From positions 79,690,543 to 79,754,542 of the forward strand of contig OW799234.1 of NCBI GenBank assembly GCA_941918925.1: 64,000 bases of DNA. The letters run 5' to 3'. The DNA is from Phyto melanocephala. Taxonomy: Eukaryota > Arthropoda > Insecta > Diptera > Rhinophoridae. The position numbers were made by a program, and so were the translations under genes. Below the pieces are notes generated by a model that did not search any database, was not told where the DNA came from, and worked only from the letters and a program-made list of their open reading frames with translations. Below are positions 11,353 to 23,389 of the stretch, piece after piece; positions within the stretch are counted from its first letter, which is position 1, and the number at the start of each line of letters is the position of its first letter.

Positions 11353-12743
11353 TTATAGCATTTAAAAGAAAAACAAAGTTAATTGGAGGACCCTTTACAT
11401 GTCCAGTTTTTGAGAAAAGTTCTTTGGATTGATGAAAGTTCATTTCAATACAATTCATAGAAAAAGAAGATTTATGTAAGACTTCTACAATCAACAACAA
11501 CAACTTCAACAATTTGTCAAAACAATTGTGCCGACTACTGTAGATATTCTAATTAGAACTCCAAAACTACGATCGCGTTCGCTCAGTGGTTCCCTTTGAA
11601 CCAAATTTTATTAAACATGTATATAAATTCTAAGCTTATTATCGTAATTTCATAAAAATGAGTTGAATTCGTAGCAGAGAACCAAATCTTCTCAATGGTT
11701 GCATTATGAAACACCCTGTGTCAACACATCGTATCTATATAGAGTTTGTTAAAGTTCGGGTTTAACAAATTTTCTAGGCTTGTAACTTTTCTAAAGGTGA
11801 ACTGACTTAAATGATTTATAACACATAGTAATTTTTAAATGCAAACCATGCTTACCATGTTAAAGTTTATCTTATGGTTTTGAAATAAATTTAGATTCGA
11901 AAATTGTTGTCTGACTTCTTCAATTTTTTTTTTTTTTTTTGGTAATTTTATATCCATAGTCTGTTTTTACTTTACTTACTTTTTATTACCGGATTAATAA
12001 TAAGTGATAAAATGTTATAATTTTCCTTTCATAAAGATGTTAATTTATTTCTACTTTATCTCTTATTCCCCTTATTTATTAACTCTACCTAGATGCTTTT
12101 AAATTATTAATTCCATTATATTAAAAATAAAATATTTATTATGTAAAAACATCAGCTTAAATTTAAGAAATTTTAAACATTGTTAATCTATAACATACAA
12201 AGCAAAAATGTGTGTCGATTAAAATGAAAATACAATTTCATAACAATTTTATATCAAAAGTAATTTCGAACACAGCCATGGATTATGAATAAGCATAAAG
12301 CATGAAAACAGGCACAGCTCATTACACAGTTTTTTATTAAAAGTCATTAAAACTAAATGTTGTATAAAATAAAGCAATTAAAAAATTGTTTTGCCAGATT
12401 ATTTTAGTCTTCATAATTTCTTTAAGCTGCTAAACAATAACACTGTGTTTTATGGAAATTTATTAATTTCTGTAGAAAGTTTCAAAAGTCGTGAAAAAGT
12501 TTATGCTTTAAATACACTCGCAAAATTGTTTCATTTTATAATCTTTATAAAAAAAATAATAATAACGATGAACTAATATATGCACATGAATTTATTTACA
12601 AAGTTGTGTTTATGTATATTTTAATTGAATACTACAAACATACATACCTTTTTCGAAATGCATTCACACAGTCATAAAGTCAATTGAAGTTGTATACATG
12701 CAAACAAACAAAATACACAGCAACTGGCTGTGACCTTTAAATG
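11353..12743. other. AT-rich DNA, no supported gene
   Basis: Nothing recognisable. A possible polyadenylation signal for the minus-strand exon at 12744-12887 (AATAAA when read on the minus strand) lies near 12587-12592. Confidence 0.5.
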
Positions 12744-12887
12744 TTAGAGTGGGCTATCATCGTACTCAGCAACATTTTCCTTATCGTACTTTTCGCCAAT
12801 CTGGTTTTCGGGATAATAAATCCAGTCAGTTGGTGAACAACAAAGGGCGAAAAAAGATAATAACACAACAAAATTTGTAACAACTGT
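12744..12887 (-). CDS. candidate host exon: 3' end of an unrecognised small protein
   Basis: On the minus strand, 47 codons are open between a TAA at 12888 and the TAA at 12744. The peptide has a hydrophobic start (NFVVLLSFFALCC) and then SPTDWIYYPENQIGEK, YDKENVAEYDDSPL-stop. Its polar, acidic composition and G/C-ending codons (GGC, AAG, TAC, GAG, CTC, CCC) stand out from the surrounding AT-rich, hydrophobic chance frames. No in-frame ATG lies after the upstream stop, so translation needs a spliced-on start. Two readings are possible. The hydrophobic stretch may be a signal peptide after a splice acceptor near 12888. Alternatively it is an intronic pyrimidine tract and the exon begins after the AG before ATTGGCGAAAAG (about 12803). 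An AATAAA lies about 150 bp downstream. I recognise no family. Small secreted peptide or last exon are both guesses. Confidence 0.42.
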   Translation of the reverse strand, partial: TVVTNFVVLLSFFALCCSPTDWIYYPENQIGEKYDKENVAEYDDSPL

Positions 12888-14039
12888 TTAATCCTTTATT
12901 TATATTTTATGATGTTGGTTCTTTTTGATTTTTTTTTTATTATGCTTGTTGCTGTTTTTATTGTTTTTTTTTTTTTTTTTTTTTTGTTTATGACAGAATT
13001 TAGTTCAAACGTTGAGGCATTAAATGTAAACTAGATAAAAAACGAGAATATCACTTTCATCAACATTATCAGCACCGTTGCTTTTTATTTATTCAAAACT
13101 TTTTTATTCTTTTGAAAGATATTTTTAGCAAATTATTCGGTCTGGTAGTGCAATTTGTATTCCTTTTTTTATTTATTTTTTACAGTGTTTTGTTTATTTA
13201 TTTTAAGGGTTTTTTTTGTTGCTGAATCTATTTTTACTTTTCCTTTCACTGGCTTTTGATTTAAACTCTCTTTTGATTAAAATTTTCTTTATTTTATGTG
13301 CCTATTTTATCTTTTACCTTCTATGCACAATATGTATGTATGTTTTGTATACTTTATCCCTTTTATTTGCAATGTTTTATTATTTTAGTTGCATTCGTTA
13401 TAATTTTAATTTTATTGCGTGGTTAAGAACACTTTTTATTTTGAGAAAAAAAAACATAAAGAAAAATATAAATCAATGCTTTTTGAATTGACACAATGGC
13501 ATTTAGGAAAGATAGAACTTTACATAGCCTAACTTTATTTTATTATATTGACTTAAGTTTGATTGGAAATAAAAACAAATCCAATATATGTACATACATA
13601 AATAATTTAAAAACAGGGGACTCAAAACTAATAGCTTGTTTCTTTTAACTCTGTTTGTGAATTTAAAATTTATGTATCATTTTGAAGGGTACATATTTGT
13701 CATTTGCTGTCACTTAGCAGTTCACTATTATAGTGTTAACAATAAAGTTAATTCATTAACAGTATAATTTATAAAAACTTAAAACAGCTTAGTTGAAGGC
13801 TTGTAAGCAAAAATTTTAAAAACATTATTTATAAACGCTCAATAGCGCTATAAAGCTGTAATGGATTCCTAATAATTTTCAGTTATTTATTGTGACTTTC
13901 GCAATATTTTACACCTGTAATAAATCAAAATTGAAATAAAACAACTTTTAAATTTTGTTAACTGAATTGCCTGGAATGCGTTTTAAAGCAGCTGACCATG
14001 TAATTTGAAAAAAAAGATAATTAGAAATAAAAAAAAAGT
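12888..14039. other. AT-rich DNA with a long poly(T) tract
   Basis: A run of over 20 T lies at about 12964-12985. A minus-strand ATG near 13065 opens MLMKVIFSFFYLVYI-stop, a signal-peptide-like stretch. No splice junction that joins it in frame to 12744-12887 was found, so it is not annotated as an exon. The 91-codon frame at 13216-13491 is low-complexity and not credible. Confidence 0.5.
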
Positions 14040-14345
14040 TTTTACCCGCAAGATCTATTTTCAGTTCAATGGCTACATCAGCAATCGGAATGGTCGCATT
14101 TGTTATAGATAATATTAGAGCAATCATTACATCCACAAAAGGTTCGGTTTGGTATGATTGGTGGTCAGGAAGAATCGTCGGACCATATATTTTTTTTTAA
14201 CCAAAAAGAAAATGCAATTTCGTTGATGGGAAATCGCTTCAAGCATATCATCTGAAACTTTATGGGATGAAAAATTTATGATATAGGCGTAGAGAATATT
14301 TAGTTCCAACAGGATAGTGCCACTTGCTACACATTAATGGTGCTT
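14040..14345 (+). pseudogene. mariner-like transposase fragment, catalytic core
   Basis: In shifting plus-strand frames the order is FQFNGYISNRNGRI, then SLHPQKVRFGM, NAISLMGNRFKHII, and DIGVENI.FQQDSATCYTL. These correspond to the mariner blocks HF.LNGYVNKQNCR, LHPQKVTVWCG, VTVNG.RY..MI and ENMWFQQDGATCHT. The second catalytic Asp is present (QQD), and the first is just upstream and eroded. Several stops and frameshifts are present. No termini are visible. It is more decayed than the remnant at 10996-11352 and differs from it in sequence, so it is a separate lineage or a much older copy. Confidence 0.72.
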
Positions 14346-14979
14346 TCTTTTCTAACAAACAATGTTGCCCTTTTATTGTGAAACACTTTATTAAGATCAC
14401 CTTCACCCTAACAAATTGCTATAATCAATAGAGTAGAACAGAAATTTTCAGCCTTTTTACTTGATAGCTATATTTTTATGTAAAACTGCATTGGTTGCTT
14501 CCATCTTAATAATTTGCGAGCAAAAATTATTTTTAACCCACTAGAAAAACTTAGTTTTCCTTTTCAATATCAGCTGTTAAAGAGTGCAATAATCTAACCC
14601 TTTAATTTAGCTGAGGGTACATTATTACAAAAGAACTTGTCACCCGTTTATAATATGGCATATTTTTAATAAAAGAACACAAAAAAGGCATAGGACAGAA
14701 TTAATGCAACATTTATGTCAGAAAAGAAAACACCATAAGAGATACAATAGATCTTTTGAAACAAAGGTTTAAAAATAGAAAATAGATTTTCATAGAGGGC
14801 AAGTAAATTAGGCTCTAAGATCATGCGTTTGACACCATTAGACACTTTGATTTGGGCACAGTTTACTAAAAAACGAGCTTACGAATTTTGGTCAAGTAGA
14901 GCCTATCGAATCAGTAGAGAGGTAACTTAACTAAAACAATTTTAAATTTCAACTGAAACGTATATTTATTAAACTGTTG
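14346..14979. other. no supported gene
   Basis: AT-rich sequence. The first 100 bp may contain the decayed 3' part of the mariner transposase, but I cannot align it convincingly. Confidence 0.45.
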
Positions 14980-15862
14980 GGGTTAATAAAATTTGTTCCG
15001 CCACTTTGTTTCAGACGTCATTTTGGGTTTTACACTCAAATAGCTTTTTACATTTTAATGGTCAATTCCTTTTATTTAATACCAATATTGTGGGGGTTAA
15101 ACGGGACAGCGCCGTAACTACAAAATTTGACTCATATATTCGCCATTTAATCCAGGCTGCTATTTTAATATTCAAGACTTCTCATTTGATTTCCATGTTG
15201 GCTCTCTATGTTGTAGACAGTGTGAAAAGTATTCGTGTTCGCTTGTAGATTTAAAAATAAAAATCGAAATAGTTTTACTTTGGTGCTTATTTCTCAGGTG
15301 GTTTAAATTTTGGAGATAACGAGCTCTAATTTGGTATCTCAAGCGTGTTGAAAAAATAATTAGGAGTTTGAAAAAATTTGATGTATATACATATAAAATA
15401 ATACATGATTTTTAAAATTATTTTTGCCTATAACTTTGCCGTTTAGCGACCAATTTGTCTAAGGTTTTTCATGAATATCTTTAGAGGCATACCAAATTAA
15501 GAAATAGTAACAACCGTGTCTAGAAGTTGCCCTATGGCTAAAATATTTTAAATTTTCTAGTAAAAATAAGAGAAAGTCCTGTTTAGTTGCACATATGGCA
15601 GAAACTTATTAGTCAAATATGCTAGTACCAATCTGCTTCCAAATATTTTTAATATATTGTTACCTTACAAGAGTTTTAGCGATTTCGGGGAGCTTAAGTG
15701 GAGTGAATTGGATTGCAACATATACACGGACAGACAGTGCTTAAACGACTTCCCTGTTCATGAGTTTTTAGAATATATATACTTTGTGGGGATGGAAAGG
15801 AAAATTGTAGAAATTTCAAACGAAATGGCAAACCTACATGTACCCTTACACACACTGTAAAG
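14980..15862 (+). repeat. RPT-B copy, dispersed noncoding repeat
   Basis: Blocks shared with 32827-33790 and 59130-61100 occur in the same order: TAATACCAATATTGTGGGGG, AGGCATACCAAATTAAGAAA, TAGTAACAACCGTGTCTA, then CGGACAGACAG and a GAATATATATACTTTGTGGG block. The 3' block resembles the microsatellite-like core and tail of RPT-A. It is noncoding. Open frames at 15006-15248 and 15657-15860 are parts of the repeat, not genes. Confidence 0.6.
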
Positions 15863-17489
15863 GGTGTAATTACGGCAAATAAAAAACTGCAAATGTTTTA
15901 GCCTAGTTTAAGTTTAAACTCATCTATGAAGTAAGGAGATTGAAGGAAAAATAAGGAAACGTACAGAAGGCTAACTGAAAGGAGGCTTTGTAGAAATGAT
16001 TATTATTTATTAGCGTCAAGACATTGCATTACATAAGTTTACTTACAATCTCGATTATGAACCTTTGTAATCCACCTATAGTATTTGGCAAGCCTTTGAA
16101 TTTTAAAATTTTGGAATTTTTAAAACTTTTTGCACTGGTATTGGAACAAGTGTATGCCCCAGTCTGTGTGTTAAATAGCAATACAACATTTAGTAAACAA
16201 TCGGTATAATTGATTAAATATTTTAGACTATATAAATCATATAAAATTAAAAACTTTTGGAATTTTAATGTTGGCTATTAAGACTACAAACTTTTATACC
16301 ATCATAATTTTTTCGATAATAAAAAAATTTAATAAAATTTTTGCACTCAAAAAACCTCATTCACAAAGGGATTACGTGTCAAAGTTTTCTACCCTTTTTG
16401 ATTGCTTTAACCCTTATAAATAAAACATAACAAACGGCTTGAATGAAAGTTTGTTTTCTCACAACACATTATTTGTTGTTTTCGAAAGTGTAGTTATAAA
16501 GTCTAAAATAACACAAATAAATGCCAAATCTCATCTTCACTATTAGTGTTTTTAGATTATATTACATATTTAAAGCCTAGTTAGCCTATTTGTTACAGTT
16601 TTGGTTTAAGGAAAACACACAATTTTACGGTATAAATTTGATTAACTTTATCACTACATATTTATAAACTATTTTTGTTCTATTAAGTAAGCCCTCCCAT
16701 TTTTATTAGCATTAACATCTTATTATGTTGGATCTTTATGACAAAATGATTGGCAAAGGGTGGCCAATGTAGTGCACTTGCTAATGTCTTTATAATAGAT
16801 ATTTAATTTCCACAAGTTTTAATGCTTTTTGCATATTATTTATTAAGTTTTCATTTAGTTCGTTAAAATTTCTTTGAAACTTTTAGGGTTTAATTTATAA
16901 AAGCATCTTAATTTAGATTTTTTCTTTGAAATAGTTATTAAACACTTTTTGTGTTATTAACCGTTAATGATACTTAAATAGCTATGAAGCGTTTTTATTA
17001 GTTTTGTAGTTTTATGTTCACATCACTATGTGTTTTCAATCGACATTTTCTCCTTAGTGATGAACAAGATAATTAACAAGTTATTTTAGTAGTTTTTAAA
17101 ATAAAAAAATTAAAATATAATCAGCAATTGTAGTTTGAAAACTAAATGTCTTCAATAATTGTCAAATAAAATAAAATTTATTTAAAAATTTCACTTATTT
17201 TTTTTTTCTGAACATTGTGTTTTATTCACCGAGTATAACAAGTAATTAATAAGTGACATGGTTGTTTTTAAGTTACACATTTCATATTAGTTTAGATAAA
17301 CTTAAGATGAAAAAATATATTTAAATATGGAAAATATAGAAAAGGAAATTGCAAAACTGGCATTCGAATAACAAGCCTTTTTTTATTTGTTTTGATTTTT
17401 TTTAATTTATTCTTTTATCTTAAAAGGTAAGACTCACTAAACTCACAAAACTCAATTAATTTCAGATTTTTTCATTGATTTATTATTTA
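15863..17489. other. AT-rich DNA, no gene seen
   Basis: Low-complexity sequence only. The open frame at 16024-16209 has no recognisable features. Confidence 0.6.
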
Positions 17490-17899
17490 CTAGCATTTAA
17501 CCCGCTACTTCGTTAGCGCAGTTCTTACGATTTATTGAATACTCAAGTTCTATTTATAACTACTAAATATTTTCGGTTCAATTTATGAAAATTTGTATCT
17601 CTTAATTCAATTCAATTTACTTAGAAAAATAAAAAGTAGAGTAAGGATATATCGGGCATATATTTCCTTACTAAAAACAAGATCAATGCTACTGAGTTTG
17701 AAAAATTAAGATTCATATTTTGCAAAAATTACTCTAAATATAATAAAAGTAAAATTTTTTCCTTCACTAAAACTTTCACTTGGTTTATTATTACCTTTAT
17801 TCAGAATATAAAATATGAGAAAAAGTAATTTTGGTCGTCCATAAGATTAAGAGTTACCTGGGATCAAAAAACACTAATTTTAAGAATCTATGTTTACAA

Positions 17900-19190
17900 A
17901 CGTAAAAATACAAGGAGTACAATAAAAAAAATCAATAATCTTTTATTACACAATTTTTACTTTGTAAACGAAGAAAATACAAAAGGTCCCATTAAAATTC
18001 AGAAAAGTACCTTCTTGGTCGCTCATAACATATTTAGTCTTAGCTTGTATCAATAGTCACTAATTTCGAAATTCTTGCTTCGCAAACGTTAAAAATACAA
18101 AAAGTACCATAAAAATTAAAAAAGGTACCTTTGTGGTCGCCCATAACATTTTCAGTTTCACCTGGAATCAAAAGTCCTTGATTGTAAGATCCTACCTTCA
18201 TAAACGTAGAAAATATAAAAAGTACCATAAAAATTTAAAAAAGTAACAGCTTGGTCGCCCATAACAATTTCAGTTTCACCTGGAATCAAAAGTCCTTGAT
18301 ATTACAATCCCACCCTCATAAACGTAGAAAATACCAAAAGTATCATAAAAATCAAAAAAGTACTTTTTTGGTCGCTTAGACATTTTTAGTCTCACCTTTT
18401 ATCAATAGTCACTAATTTCAAAAATCTAGCTTCGCAAGCGTAGAATATACAAAAAGTACCATAAAAATTCAAAAAGTACCTTTTTGGTCGCCCATAACAT
18501 TTTTAGTCTCACCTTGTATCAATAGTCACTAATTTCAAAATTCCAGCTTCGCAAACGTTGAAAATACAAAAAGTACCATAAAAATTCAAAAAAGTACCTT
18601 TTTGGTCGCCCATAAAATTTTTAGTCTCACCTGGAATCAATAGTCCTTGATTGTACAATCCTACCTTCATAAACGTAGAAAATACCAAAAGTACCACAAA
18701 AAATCAAAAAAGTACCTTTTTGGTCGACCATAACATTTTCAGTCTCGCCTTGTATCAATAGCCACTAGTTTTAAAATTCTAGCTTCGCAAACGTTGAAAA
18801 TACAAAAAGTACCATAAAAATTTAAAAAAGTCCCTTTTCGGACGCCCATAACATTTTTAGTCTCACCTGGAATCAATAGTCCTTGATTGTACAATCCTAC
18901 CTTGATAAACGTAGAAAATACCAAAAGTACCACAAAAATTCAAAGAGTACCTTTTTGGTCAACCATAACATTTTCGGTCTCACCTTGTATCAATAGCCAC
19001 TAATTTTAAAATTCTAGCTTCGCAAACGTAGAATATATAAAAAGTACCATAAAAATTCAAAAAAGTACCTTTTTGGTCACCCATAACATTTTTAGTCTTA
19101 CCTGGAATCAATAGTCCTTTATTTTACAATTCTATCTTTATAAACGTAGAAAATACAAAAAGTACCATAGAAAAGCGAAAAAGTAAATTT
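17900..19190 (-). repeat. dimeric tandem array inside the Helitron
   Basis: About ten units of roughly 117 bp share AAAGTACCATAAAAATTCAA and CCTTTTTGGTCGCCCATAAC. Two unit types alternate. One ends TCCTTGATTGTACAATCCTA and the other ends in a CCACTAATTTTAAAATTCTA-type block followed by GCTTCGCAAACG. Together they form a higher-order unit of about 235 bp. Three minus-strand open frames of 62-64 codons (18040, 18509, 18739) are the same unit read in the same frame, and they reflect repetition, not protein selection. Confidence 0.8.
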
Positions 19191-20044
19191 TTGGTCCAAG
19201 TTCCAAATTCCAGGTTTAAAATGTTCAAATATCTATGTAACATAATATTTTAAAAGACATGATTTAAAGTCAGTAAATCTACTCTTTTTTGCATAAAAGT
19301 AATTATGTTCAAAAAGTACCAAACTCTTCCTTATTTTTCCATTTTCTACCCTGTTATGAATGTGTTTCAATTTTTACTAAATTACATAATTTTTTATGCC
19401 TGGTGAAATCCCAATTAAAAGTTTTGTGAAAATTGGCCGTCAAATTAGGAATCACACATATTTTCCGGATTTTTCCCCTTTTTGGTACCTTTTTTGTCCC
19501 CAAAAAAGTTTCCAAAAATTTCACCTAAATAGTTGTCCATATTCTATTAGGAAATAATAATTGTCAAATTTTGTCCCATTGAATAATATAAGAAAAGTTT
19601 CTTATAAAAAAAATACCAAAAAAAATGGACAATTTTTACCCCACATACATATGAATTTGAAAAAAGTGCCGAATTCTTATTAATATTTTTTCGCGGATTA
19701 CTTAAAACAGTTTAAATTTTTTTCCTAGCTTTATGCGTTTGGAAGTTACATAGGGTACCAAAAAAGTACCAAATTATAGTTTTTACCCGTTTTTTCCCTT
19801 AGGGTTTGAAAATTCCAAAAAAGGCCAAACACCTGTCAGCTTATTTTTTGTGCAAATTACAATACTTTTTCAATTTAATTTGTATCATTTTAGTTTAGCA
19901 GATATAAGATTACCGATTTTACCCGTTTTACCCCCTTAAAGTACGAATTTCCAAAAATCCCTTCTTAGTGGAGCTATACATTGAAAGAGGAACCGATTGT
20001 CCAAATTTTATGTCTCTAGCTTTTTGCATTTGGGCTGTGCGATG

Positions 20045-20112
20045 ATGAATCAGTCAGTCATTCATTCATTCAGTCATTCAGTCATTCAGTCAGTCAGTCA
20101 GTCAGTCAGTCA
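20045..20112. repeat. (CAGT)n/(CATT)n tetranucleotide tract
   Basis: Alternating CAGT and CATT tetranucleotides lie just inside the Helitron 5' end, ending in CAGTCACGTTACTC. Confidence 0.9.
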
Positions 20113-20135
20113 CGTTACTCTTTTATATATATAGA

Positions 20136-21278
20136 TTAAATATTTTACGAATTCTTTTGATCCGATTTGATGTGTGAATTTAGTGAAGGCTTAAAGAAAA
20201 TGAATTCGTACTTTTTTTTAAGATTTAAAGGAATGTTTAGCTTTGGGAACTTTTGCATATTTTATTTATTTAATATATCGTTGTCCCACACACAAGACAT
20301 AAGTCTCATATTACAGCATGGAACTAAATACAAACGTAAATACATTTAATTTGTTATATACTATTGAATACAAATAATTATATAAAATTTTATGATAGTA
20401 ACAACTTGGAACAAGATTAGTTAATTAATTACAATTACTGTTAAAACTAATAATTTATAACTAATTAAATTGTAAAAAAATGGCTAAAAATTTACTTTCT
20501 AAATTGATGTGCGTTACGAATAATTTGAAATCTATATGGTATTCCATTCCAGAGACCGACAGCATGGATAAAGAACTGGCATTTAGATATCTGAGTATAG
20601 TGCTTAAAAACTAGAACTCTTTTCCCTCTATTAAGAGATGAAAAATATATTCGTGAATAGAGATGTTCTGGCTGACATGTATATATAAGTTAATGCATGA
20701 ATAGCAAGACTCTTACTTTTAAATAGTTATCAAAGTTAATATCATAGAGCAGGGCTTAGTAAGGGGATATATGATCGTACCTTTTCGGGTCATAGACACA
20801 ACGAATTATACTATTAAAAGTACTATTAAGATTTTTTTTTTGCTTTTTTTATCACAGCTTGCGAAAAGTTCACAGCTATATAACAAAGTTGGTATTAAGT
20901 AAGTTTTAGCAAGGAGAACTTTTGCATATAATATTAAGGATTTTTTCTTAAAATTGGATTTTAAAACAGTGCAAACTTTTTTTAAATGTTGACGTTTGTA
21001 TCAAGGAAGATTAGAAAATGTTTTTTAATTAAAGACCCGATGGTCTTTTATGAGAGTGCTGCAAAAAAATTGATTTCCAGGCAAAATAATCCCTTTCCCT
21101 TCCAGGATTGATTTCAAGTTAAAGTTAATATGTGTATTTACAAGCTTGCCAACTAAATTTATTACTTTCATTATATATTACTTCTGAAGAAAACTTATTT
21201 AATAATAAATATAAACTAAAAAAAAAAAAAAAAGCAAAATTCTAATTCAATAAAGTTTTACTAAAATAAATCTACATC
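20136..21278. other. AT-rich DNA, no gene seen
   Basis: Nothing recognisable apart from homopolymer runs. Confidence 0.6.
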
Positions 21279-21721
21279 TGAACCATTTTTATTTTGGCTT
21301 AAGTTAGTTTATTCTTTTATTTAATTTTATAGTTCAAAAATTTAATCAAATTTTAACCATTTTTAGGAATATTATTTCCAATATTAGCCGAGTGGAATGC
21401 ATTTTCGAAATCAGCTACGATTTCATCATCAGCACTCTTAATCGGTATACTACTATGTAATTTAAAATGCCTATTTATGATACAATTCAATGAAATATGA
21501 GTTAGTGAATCTTAGTATTAATTATCAAATTTGTTGAATTTCTACTTTTACCTATCAAATGACAACTCATAATTCAACATGTTCATATTCTTTTATATTC
21601 GTAATACATTTTCGTTATGTTTAGAAAGAATATTCCTAAAAATGGTTACAATTTGATTAAATTTGAATTATAAAATTAAATAAAATAATAAATGAACTTA
21701 AGCCAAAATAAAAATGGTTCA
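21279..21721. mobile_element. foldback element with ~105-bp inverted arms
   Basis: Left arm 21279 to about 21385 begins TGAACCATTTTTATTTTGGC. The right arm, about 21615-21721, read in reverse, begins with the same sequence and stays similar throughout, ending at ACCATTTTTAGGAATATT. The loop holds AGAGTGCTGATGATGAAATC (reverse strand), which recurs in a second element at 34789-35250, showing that this is a mobile family. It is noncoding. Target duplication is not resolved. Confidence 0.75.
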
Positions 21722-22134
21722 CATTAAAAAAAAAAAATTTAATATATAGAAAGAAAGTTCGAATAAAATATAAATATGAAATATATATCTATTAGATGTA
21801 TAATGTAGGGTAAAAGCCTCAATAAATATCTGAAAATTTTTAATGTTTATAACAGATTAGTAGTGCTATTAAATGTTTTTAAATAATGTTTTCAATATGG
21901 TATATATAACTTTTGGCTTTAACTAAAAATTAAACTTAAAAACTTATAACTACGTTAGGAATTCAAAAATGTTTGAGTCTGAGATAACAAACAAATTATA
22001 ATATTTATGGAATAATACTACAAAAATCAATTTAATTTAATTTTCAATTTGCAATAATGTGTTTATAACACCCTCTTATAGTAAAATACAAACAGGACAC
22101 ATATGTGTTTTGTTTTATAACAAAACTATTTAAA
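21722..22134. other. no gene seen
   Basis: AT-rich sequence without recognisable elements. Confidence 0.6.
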
Positions 22135-23205
22135 ACAAGTAACAGCACTATATTCGGCTGTGCCGAATCTTTTATACCCACCACCAATTTTCTGTACTTT
22201 TAAAGCACAAAATTTGTATAACTTCGATATGCTAGTAAAATATTTTCGTGAAATTAAGTCTTTCAATAAAAGTGGATGCCTACTTTAGCGTGTCAATATA
22301 CTTTTTGCTAATAAATATAGCTGAGATATTTCAATATAGTCTTTTATGCATCCAAGACTCTGTCCGTAGAGAAATATATAAATTTAAGATAAAGCGTTAT
22401 ATGGGAAGTGGGCGTAAAAGTGGGTGTGTCACCTTCAATTGTTGGCATAACAATGGTATTGATTAGCAACCTATATTTACGAAATGTCATCATCATACCT
22501 CTAATTTTTTCGGTTTTATGAGCTTTTTAATTTCATTAAAAGTAGATTACGTGAAAAGTGGGCGTTATAGTGGACGTGACGAAATAGTTTTTGCTAATAA
22601 ATACAACTTAGATATATCAATATAGTCCTTAAGTCTTCCAAAATCTTTATTCGTAGAGAAATTATATGAATTTGAGATTAAGGAGGTGGGCGTAAAAGTG
22701 GGCGAGGTACATCTATTTTCCGCTACTGCAAGGCCTTTGACTAAAACGCAATGTTTGCAAGATTTCAGAATCATACAACTAATTTTGTGAGTTTTATTGC
22801 GTTTCTTATTACAAATATACCAAAAAATACACTAAACGGTATACATTTTAGTACATTCTGATCTATAACGCCTTTCCTAGTTTATAGAATTATTCGATTT
22901 TTGGAGAAAAAAATTTGTTTTACTCAGAAAATATACATTCGAATTTCATGGCTATACATTAACTCGTTTTGACATAATTCCGTTTTATTTGATGTTGGAA
23001 GGTTTTTTTGACCTACCCTTTACGAGCTATATATCTCTTACTTATATTCCGATTTAGCCTGTTTTTAATACCGAACAAACCTTGTACATAAGAAATATTC
23101 TAGCCCCGACCTTATTCGCTCCGACCTCTATCGTCCTTTTAATAGACGGACAGACGAACGGACATAGCTAGATTGTCGTTAATTTAAACCCCGATTCAGA
23201 AAAAT
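22135..23205 (-). repeat. RPT-A copy 3, no mariner insert, one end lost
   Basis: The hairpin end is intact (CACTATATTCGGCTGTGCCG). At 22211-22222 it reads AATTTGTATAACTTC with no mariner derivative, whereas the other copies have about 600 bp at this TA. About 60 bp that precede the insert in the other copies are also missing, so it is not a perfectly clean empty site. The opposite end decays after CCCCGATTCAGAAAA, and the TGGTGGCGGGTATA terminus is lost. Confidence 0.75.
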
Positions 23206-23389
23206 TTTATTGAATTTTAAATTTTTACAAATGAAATGACAAAATTTTCTTTTTCAATGTTTGTTATAAATGTTTCAACTTAAATAACACTTTTGGAACA
23301 TCTTATGAATCTCTTTTTAATATATAAATATTTACTGGATTGTTTGAAATCATTTAAAAAACTTATATTATTTTGACAAAAATACATAT

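Larger units (their letters stand above)
17490..20135 (-). mobile_element. non-autonomous Helitron carrying a tandem array
   Basis: Read on the minus strand, it starts TCTATATATATAAAAGAGTA after an A and ends GCGCTAACGAAGTAGCGGG, TTAAATG, CTAG followed by T. The 3' end therefore has a hairpin (CGCTA stem, ACGAAG loop, TAGCG) about 9 bases before the CTAG terminus, and the insertion lies between A and T. All are Helitron hallmarks. Just inside the 5' end is a (GACT)n/(GAAT)n tract. The body is a 10-unit tandem array followed by T-rich sequence with GGTACC-containing blocks. No Rep or helicase coding sequence is present. The 3' hairpin differs from that of the Helitron at 34523-35660, so it is a different family. 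Confidence 0.82.

Noticed and set aside
12888..13070. MLMKVIFSFFYLVYI as first exon of the 12744-12887 candidate
   Set aside because: No donor/acceptor pair that I tried joins it in frame, so I kept it only as a note.
13216..13491. 91-codon open frame rich in Phe, Leu, Ile and Tyr
   Set aside because: Translation of T-rich low-complexity DNA; resembles a membrane protein only by composition.
17900..19190. CRISPR-like or satellite-locus interpretation of the tandem array
   Set aside because: Units are contiguous without unique spacers and lie between clear Helitron termini in eukaryotic DNA.
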